Assembly: GCF_004011155.1 (NCBI RefSeq)
Contig: NZ_RJWG01000001.1
Span: 373,189 to 437,188 of the forward strand
Source: Clostridium prolinivorans
GTDB taxonomy: Bacteria; Bacillota; Clostridia; Clostridiales; Clostridiaceae
DNA length: 64,000 nucleotides
Reading direction: 5' to 3'
A model generated the notes under the pieces. That model had not been told where the DNA came from. It did no database searches and saw only the letters and a list, made by a program, of their open reading frames with translations. Positions within the stretch are counted from its first letter, which is position 1, and every line of letters begins with the position of its first letter. Below are positions 27,650 to 36,602 of the stretch, one piece after another. The position numbers and the translations under genes are program-made.

Positions 27650-28273
27650 TTATTGTTTTTGTAAAAATTGCTTTATATTTGCAACCAATAAATCTATAGC
27701 AACTTTATTATGTCCACCTTCTGGTATAATAATGTCTGCATATCTTTTAGTTGGCTCAATAAATTGCATATGCATAGGCCTTACAACATTTAAATATTGA
27801 TCAATTACTGAATTTACAGTTCTTCCTCTTTCATTTATATCTCTTATAAGTCTTCTAATTATTCTAACATCTGGATCGGTATCTACATATATTTTTATAT
27901 CTAATAAGTCCCTAAGTTCTATTTCTTGAAGTATTAATATTCCTTCTAAAATTATAATATCTTTAGGTTCAACTTTTATAGTTTCTTTTTTTCTATTATG
28001 AAGAGAAAAGTCATAAATTGGCTTATAAATTTCTTGTCCTTTTAATAAGCTTTTTAAATGTTCTATAAGAAGTGGTGTATCAAAAGCATCTGGATGATCA
28101 TAGTTTGTTTTTATTCTTTCTTCAAAAGAAAGATGACTTTGATCTTTATAATAAGAATCCTGTTCAATCATTGCAATACAATTTCCATCAAATTTATTGT
28201 ATATTTCTCGAGCAATTGTACTTTTACCTGAACCAGTTCCACCAGTAATTCCTATTAAAATTGGGCGTTTCAT
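27650..28273 (-). CDS. udk: Uridine kinase
   Basis: Phosphorylates uridine and cytidine with ATP or GTP in pyrimidine salvage. P-loop [12 protein letters not shown] at the N-terminus, substrate motif 'EQDSYYKD', 'NYDHPDAFD' and the lid '[11 protein letters not shown]' are all classic Udk. Length 207 residues. The start is ATG 28273; a TTG directly before it is less likely. It closes the mltG-trmR-trhP-udk set, the same order as in B. subtilis (yrrL-yrrM-yrrN/O-udk). Confidence 0.95.
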   Translation of the reverse strand: MKRPILIGITGGTGSGKSTIAREIYNKFDGNCIAMIEQDSYYKDQSHLSFEERIKTNYDHPDAFDTPLLIEHLKSLLKGQEIYKPIYDFSLHNRKKETIKVEPKDIIILEGILILQEIELRDLLDIKIYVDTDPDVRIIRRLIRDINERGRTVNSVIDQYLNVVRPMHMQFIEPTKRYADIIIPEGGHNKVAIDLLVANIKQFLQKQ

Positions 28274-28347
28274 CAATTTTCTCCCTTCTTATGTTAAGAC
28301 TAAAAATTATTTTATTATTTGTAAAAATTTATTTAAAATATTTATTT

Positions 28348-29577
28348 CTAATTTTTAATTTCTTTATACTTTATAAGCATATCATCCTTTTTTAGTTCAA
28401 TATCTGTAGAAATAGTATAAAGCATTTGAGCTTGTGGAGTTGATTCAATTTTATTTCCTTCTATATCCCTAATATTTTTTAAAATTATTTCAAAATTATT
28501 TCCAATTGGCCTAAAAACTTCAACTTTATCTCCTTCAAATACTTTATTTCTTTGTTCTATTAAAGCTGTTTTTGTTGAAGAATTATACTCTTTTACAATT
28601 CCAACTATATCATAATTTCTTATATATGAAGATGTTTTATAAACTTGTTTATTTTTTTCTCCAAAATAAAATCCTGTATGATATTCTCTATGACTTGACA
28701 TTTCAAGAATTTTCATCCAGTTTTCATTATATTTATAATTTTTAGGATCATTAAAGTAAGAATCTATTGCCTCTCTATATGCTTTTACAGTAGTAGCAAC
28801 ATAAAATGCGCTTTTCATTCTTCCTTCTATCTTAAATGAGCTAATTCCTGCATTTACAAGCTCTGGTATATGCTCAATCATACATAAATCTTTAGAATTC
28901 ATTATATATGTACCTTTATCATCTTCAAAAACAGGAAAATATTCTCCTGGCCTTTTTTCTTCCATCAAATAATACTTATATCTACAAGGTTGTGCACATT
29001 CACCTCTGTTTGCATCCCTTCCAGTCATATAATTGGATAAAAGACATCTGCCAGAATATGACATGCACATAGATCCATGTATAAAAGCTTCTAATTCACA
29101 ATCTTCTGGTAGTTTTTTGCGTATTTCTTTAATCTGATTAAGAGATAATTCTCTTGCAAGAACTATTCTTTTAATTCCTATTTTATGCCAAAAAAGTGCT
29201 GATTTCCAATTTACATTATTTGCTTGAGTACTTAAATGTAATTCTAAATTAGGTACTGTTTCCTTTGCAGTCATTATAATACCTGGATCTGATACTATAA
29301 GCGCATCTACATCTAAATTATATAATTCTTTTAAATATTCTTCTAATCCTTCTAAATCCTCATTATGGGGGAAAACATTTAATGTAACATATATCTTTTT
29401 ATTTCTATCATGAGCATATTGTATAGCCTCTAAAAGTTCATTATTATCGAAATTATCCGCAAATGCTCTTAAATTAAGCTTGCTACCTCCTAAATAAACA
29501 GCATCAGCGCCAAAATTTATAGCAGTTTTAAGTTTTTCTAAATTACCTGCTGGAGCTAAAAGCTCAGGTTTATTCAT
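28348..29577 (-). CDS. trhP: U32-family tRNA uridine 5-hydroxylase (TrhP-like)
   Basis: A 409-residue 'peptidase U32' protein. N-terminal PELLAPAGNLEKLKTAINFGADAVY opens the TIM barrel. The U32 signature EAFIHGSMCMSYSGRCLLS and downstream CAQPC supply four cysteines that bind an iron-sulfur cluster in characterised homologues. A C-terminal beta-barrel follows (~330-405). TrhP uses prephenate to hydroxylate wobble U34 of tRNAs; RlhA homologues modify rRNA. The adjoining methyltransferase, overlapping by 8 bp, supports the tRNA assignment. B. subtilis has two copies (yrrN, yrrO); here there is one. Confidence 0.85.
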   Translation of the reverse strand: MNKPELLAPAGNLEKLKTAINFGADAVYLGGSKLNLRAFADNFDNNELLEAIQYAHDRNKKIYVTLNVFPHNEDLEGLEEYLKELYNLDVDALIVSDPGIIMTAKETVPNLELHLSTQANNVNWKSALFWHKIGIKRIVLARELSLNQIKEIRKKLPEDCELEAFIHGSMCMSYSGRCLLSNYMTGRDANRGECAQPCRYKYYLMEEKRPGEYFPVFEDDKGTYIMNSKDLCMIEHIPELVNAGISSFKIEGRMKSAFYVATTVKAYREAIDSYFNDPKNYKYNENWMKILEMSSHREYHTGFYFGEKNKQVYKTSSYIRNYDIVGIVKEYNSSTKTALIEQRNKVFEGDKVEVFRPIGNNFEIILKNIRDIEGNKIESTPQAQMLYTISTDIELKKDDMLIKYKEIKN

Positions 29578-30229
29578 CGGTATTCCTCCTCTTAGTAGTT
29601 ACTGCTATACCATCCCCCATAGGTATAACTGAAGTTATTAATTCTTTATTATTTGATATTGCTTCTAAATAAGATTGCATTCGTTTTACAATAGTTATCT
29701 TTCTTTTTTTTACTAATTCTTTGGATGCTACCATACCTCTAAAAAGTACATTGTCAGCAATAATAATTCCATCTTTGTTTAATAATTTTAAACAATAAGG
29801 TAAAAAATGATTATAATGCCCCTTACCTGCATCTATAAAAATCAAATCATATTTATCTTTTAATTTTTCTAAAATATCTAAACAATCACCTTGAACAATA
29901 TTAATTTTATCTTTAAATCCATATTTACATATATTATTATAAGCTATATCAACCATTTGGGGATTTCTTTCAATAGTTGTAATTTTACTATCAAAATTAC
30001 AACTTATACTCATAAGTATAGCTGAATATCCTATAGCTGTACCTAATTCTAATATTTTTTTAGGCTTTTTTATATTTATCATTAATTGAAGGAATTTCCC
30101 AACTTCTTTTTGTATTATAGGAACAGAATTTTCTTTTGCATATATTTCTAATTCTTTAAGTACACCTTCATTATCAGGTATAAGTTTTCTTATATACTGT
30201 TCCATATAATCGTAAGTAATTCCACTCAT
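29570..30229 (-). CDS. trmR: tRNA 5-hydroxyuridine methyltransferase (TrmR-like)
   Basis: A 219-residue class I O-methyltransferase of the caffeoyl-CoA family. Motif I is ELGTAIGYSAI, motif II 'ITTIERNP' and the metal-binding 'LIFIDAGKGHYNHFL'. B. subtilis TrmR (YrrM) methylates ho5U34 to mo5U34 in tRNAs. Position directly before the U32 hydroxylase, in the same operon order, makes this the best assignment. Family motifs alone would only show a small-molecule or RNA O-methyltransferase. The downstream gene overlaps by 8 bp, implying translational coupling of hydroxylation and methylation. Confidence 0.85.
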   Translation of the reverse strand: MSGITYDYMEQYIRKLIPDNEGVLKELEIYAKENSVPIIQKEVGKFLQLMINIKKPKKILELGTAIGYSAILMSISCNFDSKITTIERNPQMVDIAYNNICKYGFKDKINIVQGDCLDILEKLKDKYDLIFIDAGKGHYNHFLPYCLKLLNKDGIIIADNVLFRGMVASKELVKKRKITIVKRMQSYLEAISNNKELITSVIPMGDGIAVTTKRRNTDE

Positions 30230-30243
30230 TAAATTTCCTCCAT

Positions 30244-31278
30244 TTATTTATTCATTTTTAATAAATTTTCATCAGATTCTTTTTTATATTTTAAAAATTC
30301 ATTATAATCTCTTGTAAAAAAATGAGTTTTAGTTCCATCAAATTTAGATACAAAATATAAATAATTAGTTTTTGCTGGGTTTAATGCTGCTTCAATTGCA
30401 CTTTTCCCAGGATTTGATATTGGGCCAACAGGTAATGCTTTTACTTTGTAAGTATTATAAGGAGATTCTATTTTTAAGTCATTATACGTATATACTGTTT
30501 TGTGAATCCCCAAAACATATTCTACGGTAGCACAAGATTGAAGCGGCATTTTTTCTTTAATTCTATTATAAAATACAGAAGCAACTATAGGTCTTTCAGA
30601 TGAAACTTCAGCTTCTTTTTCTATTATAGAAGCCATAATAATTATCTTATCAATTTCTTCTTCATTTATTAATTTATTATTTTCTTCTTCTATTTCTTTT
30701 AATACTTTTTCAAAGTTATTAATCATTATATTAATAATTTCTTTCCCACTCATATCTTTAGCAAATTCATAAGTATCTGGAAATAAATATCCTTCTAATT
30801 GATATTTTCTGTTTTTATCTTTTTTTATATATGTGGGTAATTTATATTCCTTTATACTTTTTATAAATTTATCTTTTGAAATAACTTTTTTTTCTTCGAG
30901 TAAAGAGGCAATATTATCAATTGTGTACCCTTCTGGTATAGTTACTTTAACAAGGTTTTTATTATATTTGCCTTCATTAAGAATTTTAACAAATTCATCT
31001 AGCGATATTTTATTAGATATACTATAAATACCTGGCTTTATATTTGTGTTGAATTTTTGCTTTTTTATATACCATTTTGTTAAATAAAGATTTTTTATTT
31101 TATTTTCATTATAAAGAGAAGCAATTAATTTATTTAAATTATCACCATTACTTACTTTTACTTCAATATTTCCATTATTATTTATAAAAGGCTGTTTTAT
31201 TGTCCCTACAATATTTAAATAAATTTTAAATACTATAAAGGCAAATATAATAACAAAAGGTATAATAAATTTTTTCAT
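30244..31278 (-). CDS. mltG: Endolytic murein transglycosylase MltG
   Basis: A membrane-anchored YceG-like enzyme that cuts nascent glycan strands and so sets their length. It has an N-terminal membrane helix (~4-24) and a LysM-like segment around 45-90. The catalytic YceG domain includes IIEKEAEVSSERPIVASVFYN (catalytic Glu within IEKEAE) and 'MPLQSCATVEYVLG'. At 344 residues it matches clostridial MltG. It lies between typA and trmR, the same neighbourhood as B. subtilis yrrL. Confidence 0.93.
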   Translation of the reverse strand: MKKFIIPFVIIFAFIVFKIYLNIVGTIKQPFINNNGNIEVKVSNGDNLNKLIASLYNENKIKNLYLTKWYIKKQKFNTNIKPGIYSISNKISLDEFVKILNEGKYNKNLVKVTIPEGYTIDNIASLLEEKKVISKDKFIKSIKEYKLPTYIKKDKNRKYQLEGYLFPDTYEFAKDMSGKEIINIMINNFEKVLKEIEEENNKLINEEEIDKIIIMASIIEKEAEVSSERPIVASVFYNRIKEKMPLQSCATVEYVLGIHKTVYTYNDLKIESPYNTYKVKALPVGPISNPGKSAIEAALNPAKTNYLYFVSKFDGTKTHFFTRDYNEFLKYKKESDENLLKMNK

Positions 31279-31306
31279 AACCTACCTCTATTTTAACAAA
31301 TAATTT

Positions 31307-33133
31307 TTATTTGTTTCTATTCATGGCTTTTTTCCTTAATTCAGTATTTAATATTTTTTTTCTCAATCTTATAGACTTAGGAGTAATTTCTACAAGTTCA
31401 TCTGAGGCAACAAATTCAAGGCATTGCTCTAAAGACATAACTTTTACAGGTGATAATCTTAAAGCATCATCTGATCCAGAAGCTCTAGTATTTGAAAGAT
31501 GTTTCTTTTTGCATACATTTACTTCAACATCACCTGACCTTGAGTATTCTCCAACAATCATTCCTTCATATACTTCCGTTCCTGGTCCTATAAATAAAGT
31601 ACCTCTTTCTTGAGCATTATATAATCCATAAGTAACTGCTTCTCCAGTTTCAAAAGCAACTATTGAACCTCTTGTTCTTTCTGGTATATCTCCTTTATAT
31701 TTATCATATCCATTAAGTATATGGTTCATTATACCATTGCCTTTTGTATCAGTCATAAATTCATTTCTAAATCCTATAAGTCCTCTAGATGGTATTAAAA
31801 ATTCTAATCTAGTATAACCATTTATTGCAGAAGTCATATTTATCATTTCTGCTTTTCTAGGCCCAAGTTTTTCCATAACAACTCCCATAAATTCTTCTGG
31901 TACATCTATAGTTAATTTTTCAATAGGTTCTAATAATACTCCATTTTCTTCTTTAAATATTACAGTTGGTTTTGATACTTGGAATTCATAACCTTCTCTT
32001 CTCATAGTTTCAATTAAAATTGAAAGATGTAATTCTCCTCTTCCACTTACTTTAAAATTATCTGGAGAATCGGTTTCCTCTACTCTAAGACTTACATTGG
32101 TTTGTATTTCTTTCATTAATCTATCTCTTAAATGTCTAGAAGTTACAAATTCACCTTCTCTTCCTGCAAAAGGAGAATCATTAACCATAAAGTTCATACT
32201 TAAAGTAGGTTCATCAATTTCTATAAAAGGTAAAGCTTCTGGTTTACTTGGATCTGCTAAAGTTTCACCTATGTTAATATTAGGTATTCCAGAAACAGCA
32301 ACTATATCTCCAATTTTAGCTTCTTCTACTTCTTCTTTTTTTAATCCTTTAAATACATAAAGATTTGATATTTTAACGTTATTGATAGTACCATCTCTTT
32401 TTATAAGTGCAGCTTGTTGATTTTTTCTTATAATTCCTCTTTCAATTTTACCTATAGCAATTTTACCTACATATTCATTAGAATCCAATGTTGTAACTAA
32501 CATTTGAAATGGTTCATCTAAATATCCTGAAGGAGCCTGTACTTTTTTAATAATAGTATCAAATAATGGCTCCATACTATTACTTTCATCATTTAATTCA
32601 TTCTTTGCTATACCATCTTTAGCAGAACAATATACTATAGGAAAGTCAAGTTGTTCATCATTAGCACCTAATTCAATAAAAAGGTCAAACACTTCATCTA
32701 TAACTTCATTTGGTCTTGCATCTTGTCTATCTATTTTATTAATAACAACTATAGGTTTTAAATTTAATTCTAAAGCTTTTTTAAGGACAAATTTAGTTTG
32801 AGGCATAGGTCCTTCAAAAGAATCTACAACTAATAAAACACTGTCAACCATTTTTAAAACCCTTTCAACTTCTCCACCAAAATCTGCATGCCCAGGGGTA
32901 TCAACAATATTAATTTTAATACCATTATGCTCAACCGAAGTATTCTTAGAAAGTATAGTTATTCCTCTTTCCCTTTCTAAATCATTTGAATCCATAACTC
33001 TTTCTTGAATTTTTTCATTTTCCCTAAAAATATTACTTTGTTTTAACATAGCATCAACTAAAGTAGTTTTACCATGATCAACATGGGCTATTATAGCAAT
33101 ATTTCTTATATCATCTCTTGTAAATAATTCCAT
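31307..33133 (-). CDS. typA: Ribosome-associated GTPase TypA/BipA
   Basis: A translational GTPase of 608 residues related to EF-G. The P-loop is AHVDHGKTT near residue 16, the effector region RERGITI, G3 DTPGHADF and G4 NKID. Domains II, III and V follow, with the TypA-specific C-terminal domain (~490-608). It helps 50S assembly and stress adaptation. It is separated from rnj by a hairpin terminator and is followed by mltG 28 bp downstream. The ATG at 33133 has a GGAGG-type site. Confidence 0.96.
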   Translation of the reverse strand: MELFTRDDIRNIAIIAHVDHGKTTLVDAMLKQSNIFRENEKIQERVMDSNDLERERGITILSKNTSVEHNGIKINIVDTPGHADFGGEVERVLKMVDSVLLVVDSFEGPMPQTKFVLKKALELNLKPIVVINKIDRQDARPNEVIDEVFDLFIELGANDEQLDFPIVYCSAKDGIAKNELNDESNSMEPLFDTIIKKVQAPSGYLDEPFQMLVTTLDSNEYVGKIAIGKIERGIIRKNQQAALIKRDGTINNVKISNLYVFKGLKKEEVEEAKIGDIVAVSGIPNINIGETLADPSKPEALPFIEIDEPTLSMNFMVNDSPFAGREGEFVTSRHLRDRLMKEIQTNVSLRVEETDSPDNFKVSGRGELHLSILIETMRREGYEFQVSKPTVIFKEENGVLLEPIEKLTIDVPEEFMGVVMEKLGPRKAEMINMTSAINGYTRLEFLIPSRGLIGFRNEFMTDTKGNGIMNHILNGYDKYKGDIPERTRGSIVAFETGEAVTYGLYNAQERGTLFIGPGTEVYEGMIVGEYSRSGDVEVNVCKKKHLSNTRASGSDDALRLSPVKVMSLEQCLEFVASDELVEITPKSIRLRKKILNTELRKKAMNRNK

Positions 33134-33197
33134 GTAAATTCCTCCATATCTTGCATAAAAAAATAAACTTCAATATGTGCAATAAATTTAATCAAAT

Positions 33198-33229
33198 AAA
33201 AATTGGATACTATATAGTACCCAATTTTA
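33198..33229 (-). terminator. Intrinsic terminator between rnj and typA
   Basis: AAAATTGG pairs with CCAATTTT, and after one A-C mismatch TACTA pairs with TAGTA over a 2-nt loop. The minus-strand exit is TTATTTGATT. It ends the fur-rnj message. Confidence 0.75.
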
Positions 33230-33298
33230 TTTAACATAATTTATTCTAATATTAACATTATAAAAAGTCAACTTAACATTAAAATAAATAATTATAAA

Positions 33299-34966
33299 TT
33301 ATATTTCCATTATTATAGGTAGAATCATAGGTTTTCGTTTTGTTTTTTCATATAGGAAAATTCTTAAAGCTTCCCTAATATTAGATTTTATAGTTGCCCA
33401 TTCAGTTATATGTTTTTCTTCACATTCTTTCAAAGCATCCTTTACAATTAATCTTGCTTCTTCCATTAAATCTTCGGATTCTCTTACATATACAAATCCA
33501 CGAGATATAATATCTGGTCCAGCTATTACACTACCTGTCTCTTTTTCAATAGTAACAACTACAGTTAATATACCATCTTGTGATAAATGTTTCCTATCTC
33601 TTAGTACTATATTTCCTACATCTCCTACCCCTAATCCATCTACAAATACTTGTCCTGATATAACAGTTCCATTCTTTTTTATAGAATCTCTTGTAACTTC
33701 TATTATATCTCCATTATCTGAAATTACTATATTTTCTTTTGCTAGTCCCAATTTCATTGCTAGTTCTGCATGTTGCTTTAAATGTCTATATTCGCCATGA
33801 ACTGGTATAAAAAATTTAGGTTTAACTAATATATGCATTAATTTTAGTTCTTCTTGACAAGCATGGCCTGAAACATGAACATCTGCCAAAGCCTCATAAA
33901 TTACTTCTGCTCCTTTTTTAAATAATTGATTTATAACTCTAGAAACTAATTTTTCATTTCCAGGTATAGGTGTGGCAGATATAATTACTGTATCTCCTGG
34001 AACAATATTTACTTTTTTATGTTCAGATGCCGCCATTCTTGAAAGAGCTGACATAGGCTCACCTTGGCTTCCAGTAGTTATAATTACTATCTGATTATCA
34101 TTATATCTATTTATATTATCTATGCTTATTAATACTTCTTTTTCCATATTTATATATCCTAATTCCGCTGCAACTGCCACAATATTTTCCATACTTCTGC
34201 CTGATACTGCAACTTTTCTTCCATATTTACTTGCTGCAGTTACAATTTGTTGAATTCTATGAATATTAGATGCAAAAGTAGCAACAATTATTCTTCCTTT
34301 TGCATCAGAAAATATATTTTCAAAAGTTTCTCCTACTGTACTTTCAGACATAGTATATCCAGGTCTTTCTACATTAGTACTATCTGCAAGCATAGCAATT
34401 ACACCTTTTTTGCCAAGCTCTGCAAATCTTGGTAAATCAGCTACTTCTCCATCAATTGGAGTATAATCTATTTTAAAGTCCCCAGTATGAAGTATAACCC
34501 CTAATGGTGTATGAATTGCTATAGCAACTGAATCAGCAATACTGTGACTTGTTTTTATAAATTCAACTGAAACACTTTCAAGTTTAATTATATCTTTAGC
34601 AGCAACCCGTATAAGTTTAACTGTACTTAACAAACCATGTTCTTTTAATTTTGATTCTACAATTCCAAGAGTAAGTTTTGTACCATAAACAGGAACATTT
34701 AATTGCTTAAGAACATAAGGTAATGCTCCTATATGATCTTCATGTCCATGAGTTAAAAAAATTCCTCTTACCTTGTCAATATTTTTTATAAGATAACTTA
34801 TATCAGGTATTACAACATCTATCCCAAACATATCTTCATCTGGAAATCTTAATCCACAGTCTATTATTAATATATCATTTTTATATTCAATAACCGTTAA
34901 ATTTTTTCCTATTTCATTTACTCCTCCTAGAGGTATTATTCGTATTTTTTCTTTTTCTTTTTTCAT
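33299..34966 (-). CDS. rnj: Ribonuclease J
   Basis: An endo- and 5'-3' exoribonuclease of the metallo-beta-lactamase superfamily, central to RNA decay in Firmicutes. The metal-binding HGHEDHIGALP lies at about residue 74, with further histidines in 'VILHTGDFKID' and 'HVSGHACQEELKLM'. The beta-CASP domain includes 'ADSTNVERPGYTMSE'. C-terminal dimerisation region is present. Length of 555 residues is standard. It lies 32 bp after fur. Confidence 0.96.
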   Translation of the reverse strand: MKKEKEKIRIIPLGGVNEIGKNLTVIEYKNDILIIDCGLRFPDEDMFGIDVVIPDISYLIKNIDKVRGIFLTHGHEDHIGALPYVLKQLNVPVYGTKLTLGIVESKLKEHGLLSTVKLIRVAAKDIIKLESVSVEFIKTSHSIADSVAIAIHTPLGVILHTGDFKIDYTPIDGEVADLPRFAELGKKGVIAMLADSTNVERPGYTMSESTVGETFENIFSDAKGRIIVATFASNIHRIQQIVTAASKYGRKVAVSGRSMENIVAVAAELGYINMEKEVLISIDNINRYNDNQIVIITTGSQGEPMSALSRMAASEHKKVNIVPGDTVIISATPIPGNEKLVSRVINQLFKKGAEVIYEALADVHVSGHACQEELKLMHILVKPKFFIPVHGEYRHLKQHAELAMKLGLAKENIVISDNGDIIEVTRDSIKKNGTVISGQVFVDGLGVGDVGNIVLRDRKHLSQDGILTVVVTIEKETGSVIAGPDIISRGFVYVRESEDLMEEARLIVKDALKECEEKHITEWATIKSNIREALRIFLYEKTKRKPMILPIIMEI

Positions 34967-34997
34967 GTCTACCCTCCTTTAAATAATTAAAATATAT

Positions 34998-35450
34998 TTA
35001 TTCTTTATTACATTCTTTGCAAAGTCCATAAAATTTTACACTATGATTTTTTATTTTAAAATCATATTTAATTTCTATTTCGTGCTCTAATCCTTCAAGT
35101 AAATCTCCCTCTACTTCAATAACTTTGCCGCAATTGCTACATATTAAATGATGATGTTGATGATTTTCACTTTCATGTATTAATTCATATCTATAGCAGC
35201 CATCATTTAAATCTAATTTACTAATAATCCCAAGTTCTTCTAAAAGTTGAACGGTTCTATATACAGTAGCAAGACCAATTTCAGGACACTCTTTTTTTAC
35301 TAAATTATACAATTCTTCTGTTGTTAAATGGCTACCTTCATTTTTAATTATAATATCAACAATTGCTCTTCTTTGAGGAGTTAACTTGTATCCCTTTTCT
35401 TTTAAATTATTTTTAAGTTTCTCAACTCCATCTGGAGATAGCTTTGACAT
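34998..35450 (-). CDS. fur: Fur family metal-dependent transcriptional regulator
   Basis: A 150-residue Fur-type repressor with an N-terminal winged helix (LTPQRRAIVDIIIKNEGSHLTTEELYN...LATVYRTVQLLEELG). Its dimerisation domain has metal-binding HQHHHLICSNCGK and two CxxC zinc sites (CSNC and CKEC). The HHH motif and the double CxxC suit Fur or Zur rather than PerR, but the metal cannot be fixed from sequence. It is the only Fur homologue in the window. The alaS-ireB-ruvX-DUF1292-fur order matches that I recall from other clostridia. Confidence 0.9.
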   Translation of the reverse strand: MSKLSPDGVEKLKNNLKEKGYKLTPQRRAIVDIIIKNEGSHLTTEELYNLVKKECPEIGLATVYRTVQLLEELGIISKLDLNDGCYRYELIHESENHQHHHLICSNCGKVIEVEGDLLEGLEHEIEIKYDFKIKNHSVKFYGLCKECNKE

Positions 35451-35472
35451 TATAATACCTCATTTCTATTAA

Positions 35473-35736
35473 TTAACTTAAATCTTCATCAGAAAAAATT
35501 AATTCATATGCTTCTGCCACCATATTAAACTCATCTTCATCATCAATTGTAACCAATACATCCTGACCAGTTTTATCTTTTTCTATTTTAAGCGCAATGG
35601 CATCTTCTTCTTCTCCATCAGAAGGTATAACAATTACATATTCATTTCCCTCAATATCTAATTTTGTTATAACATCAAATTGTCTTTCTTTACCTTCTTC
35701 ATCGATAAGCATAATTGTGTTAATATCATTATCCAT
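35473..35736 (-). CDS. DUF1292 domain protein (YrzB family)
   Basis: An 87-residue, highly acidic protein with the DUF1292 pattern: 'MLIDEEGKERQFDVI', 'EYVIVIPSDGEEEDAIALKIE' (split in reading), and the acidic C-terminus ending SDEDLS. Function unknown. B. subtilis YrzB sits in the same alaS-yrzL-yrrK-yrzB order. It is 27 bp after ruvX and 23 bp before fur, so cotranscribed. Confidence 0.9.
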   Translation of the reverse strand: MDNDINTIMLIDEEGKERQFDVITKLDIEGNEYVIVIPSDGEEEDAIALKIEKDKTGQDVLVTIDDEDEFNMVAEAYELIFSDEDLS

Positions 35737-35762
35737 GATTTCACTTCTCCTTTGTAAATATT

Positions 35763-36176
35763 TTATTTAGATAAGCTGTCTAAATAACCTTGAAGTATAT
35801 AAGTAGCAGCTATTTTATCTACTATTTTTTTTCTTTTAGCTCTAGATAAATCTGCTTCTAGCATAGCACGATGAGCTGCAACAGTTGTAAGTCTTTCATC
35901 CCATAGCTTTATAGGAATATTTATATTAAGTTTTATATATTCGCAAAAACTTATAACCTTTTCTCCTTGAGGTCCTATAGTACCGTTCATATTTTTAGGA
36001 AGTCCTACAACTATACTTTCAACTTCATATTCATTGCATATTTCTTTAATTTCTTCTATATCTTTTTTTTTAGAAGTTCTAATTATAGTTTTAATACCTT
36101 GAGCGGTAAATCCTAAAGGATCACTAACCGCAACACCTATAGTTTTATCACCAACATCTAATCCTAGCACTCTCAT
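35763..36176 (-). CDS. ruvX: Holliday junction resolvase-like / pre-16S rRNA nuclease YqgF
   Basis: A 137-residue RNase H-fold protein. [19 protein letters not shown] carries the first catalytic Asp, '[15 protein letters not shown]' the conserved Gly-Leu-Pro loop, and '[15 protein letters not shown]' the DER catalytic block. The family matures the 16S 5' end in E. coli and was first proposed as a resolvase. Essential in many bacteria. It sits 81 bp after ireB and its hairpin, so it may be both readthrough-transcribed and separately promoted. Confidence 0.92.
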   Translation of the reverse strand: MRVLGLDVGDKTIGVAVSDPLGFTAQGIKTIIRTSKKKDIEEIKEICNEYEVESIVVGLPKNMNGTIGPQGEKVISFCEYIKLNINIPIKLWDERLTTVAAHRAMLEADLSRAKRKKIVDKIAATYILQGYLDSLSK

Positions 36177-36230
36177 ACATATTCTCCTTATGTAACAATT
36201 GCATAATAAAAAATTTATATATAAATTTTA

Positions 36231-36263
36231 AAATAAAAATGCCCGGTAAGGGCATTTTTATTT
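36231..36263 (-). terminator. Intrinsic terminator of ireB
   Basis: A 14-bp stem AAATAAAAATGCCC/GGGCATTTTTATTT with a 5-nt loop. It overlaps the ireB stop codon. The exit on the minus strand is T-rich. Confidence 0.9.
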
Positions 36264-36515
36264 TATTCCTAGATAAGCTTTTAATACTTCCTCAAGAATT
36301 TCATCTCTCTCTAGTTTCCTTACTAATGCTCTAGCACCGTTGTAATTAGTTATATAAGTAGGGTCACCAGAAATTAAATAACCCACCAATTGATTTATAG
36401 GGTTATATCCCTTTTCAATTAAAGCATCATATACTTCATTTAAAATTTCTTTAGTTAAAGCTTTTTTATCCTTTTGAAAATCAAATTGAATGGTATTATC
36501 AATGTTGTTCCCCAT
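36258..36515 (-). CDS. ireB: IreB family regulatory phosphoprotein (UPF0297)
   Basis: An 85-residue protein with the start '[13 protein letters not shown]' and core [22 protein letters not shown], here reading [20 protein letters not shown]. In Enterococcus the homologue is phosphorylated by the PASTA kinase IreK and modulates cephalosporin resistance. The threonines of 'NTIQFDF' are the region phosphorylated there. It follows alaS by 87 bp and is capped by a terminator. Confidence 0.93.
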   Translation of the reverse strand: MGNNIDNTIQFDFQKDKKALTKEILNEVYDALIEKGYNPINQLVGYLISGDPTYITNYNGARALVRKLERDEILEEVLKAYLGIK

Positions 36516-36602
36516 TACGCTCTCACCCCTCTTTTTATCATCTTTAAAATGATATAAGGTACATGTTAATTATATTATAAACTACTTTTTACAAAAAGTA
36601 CA

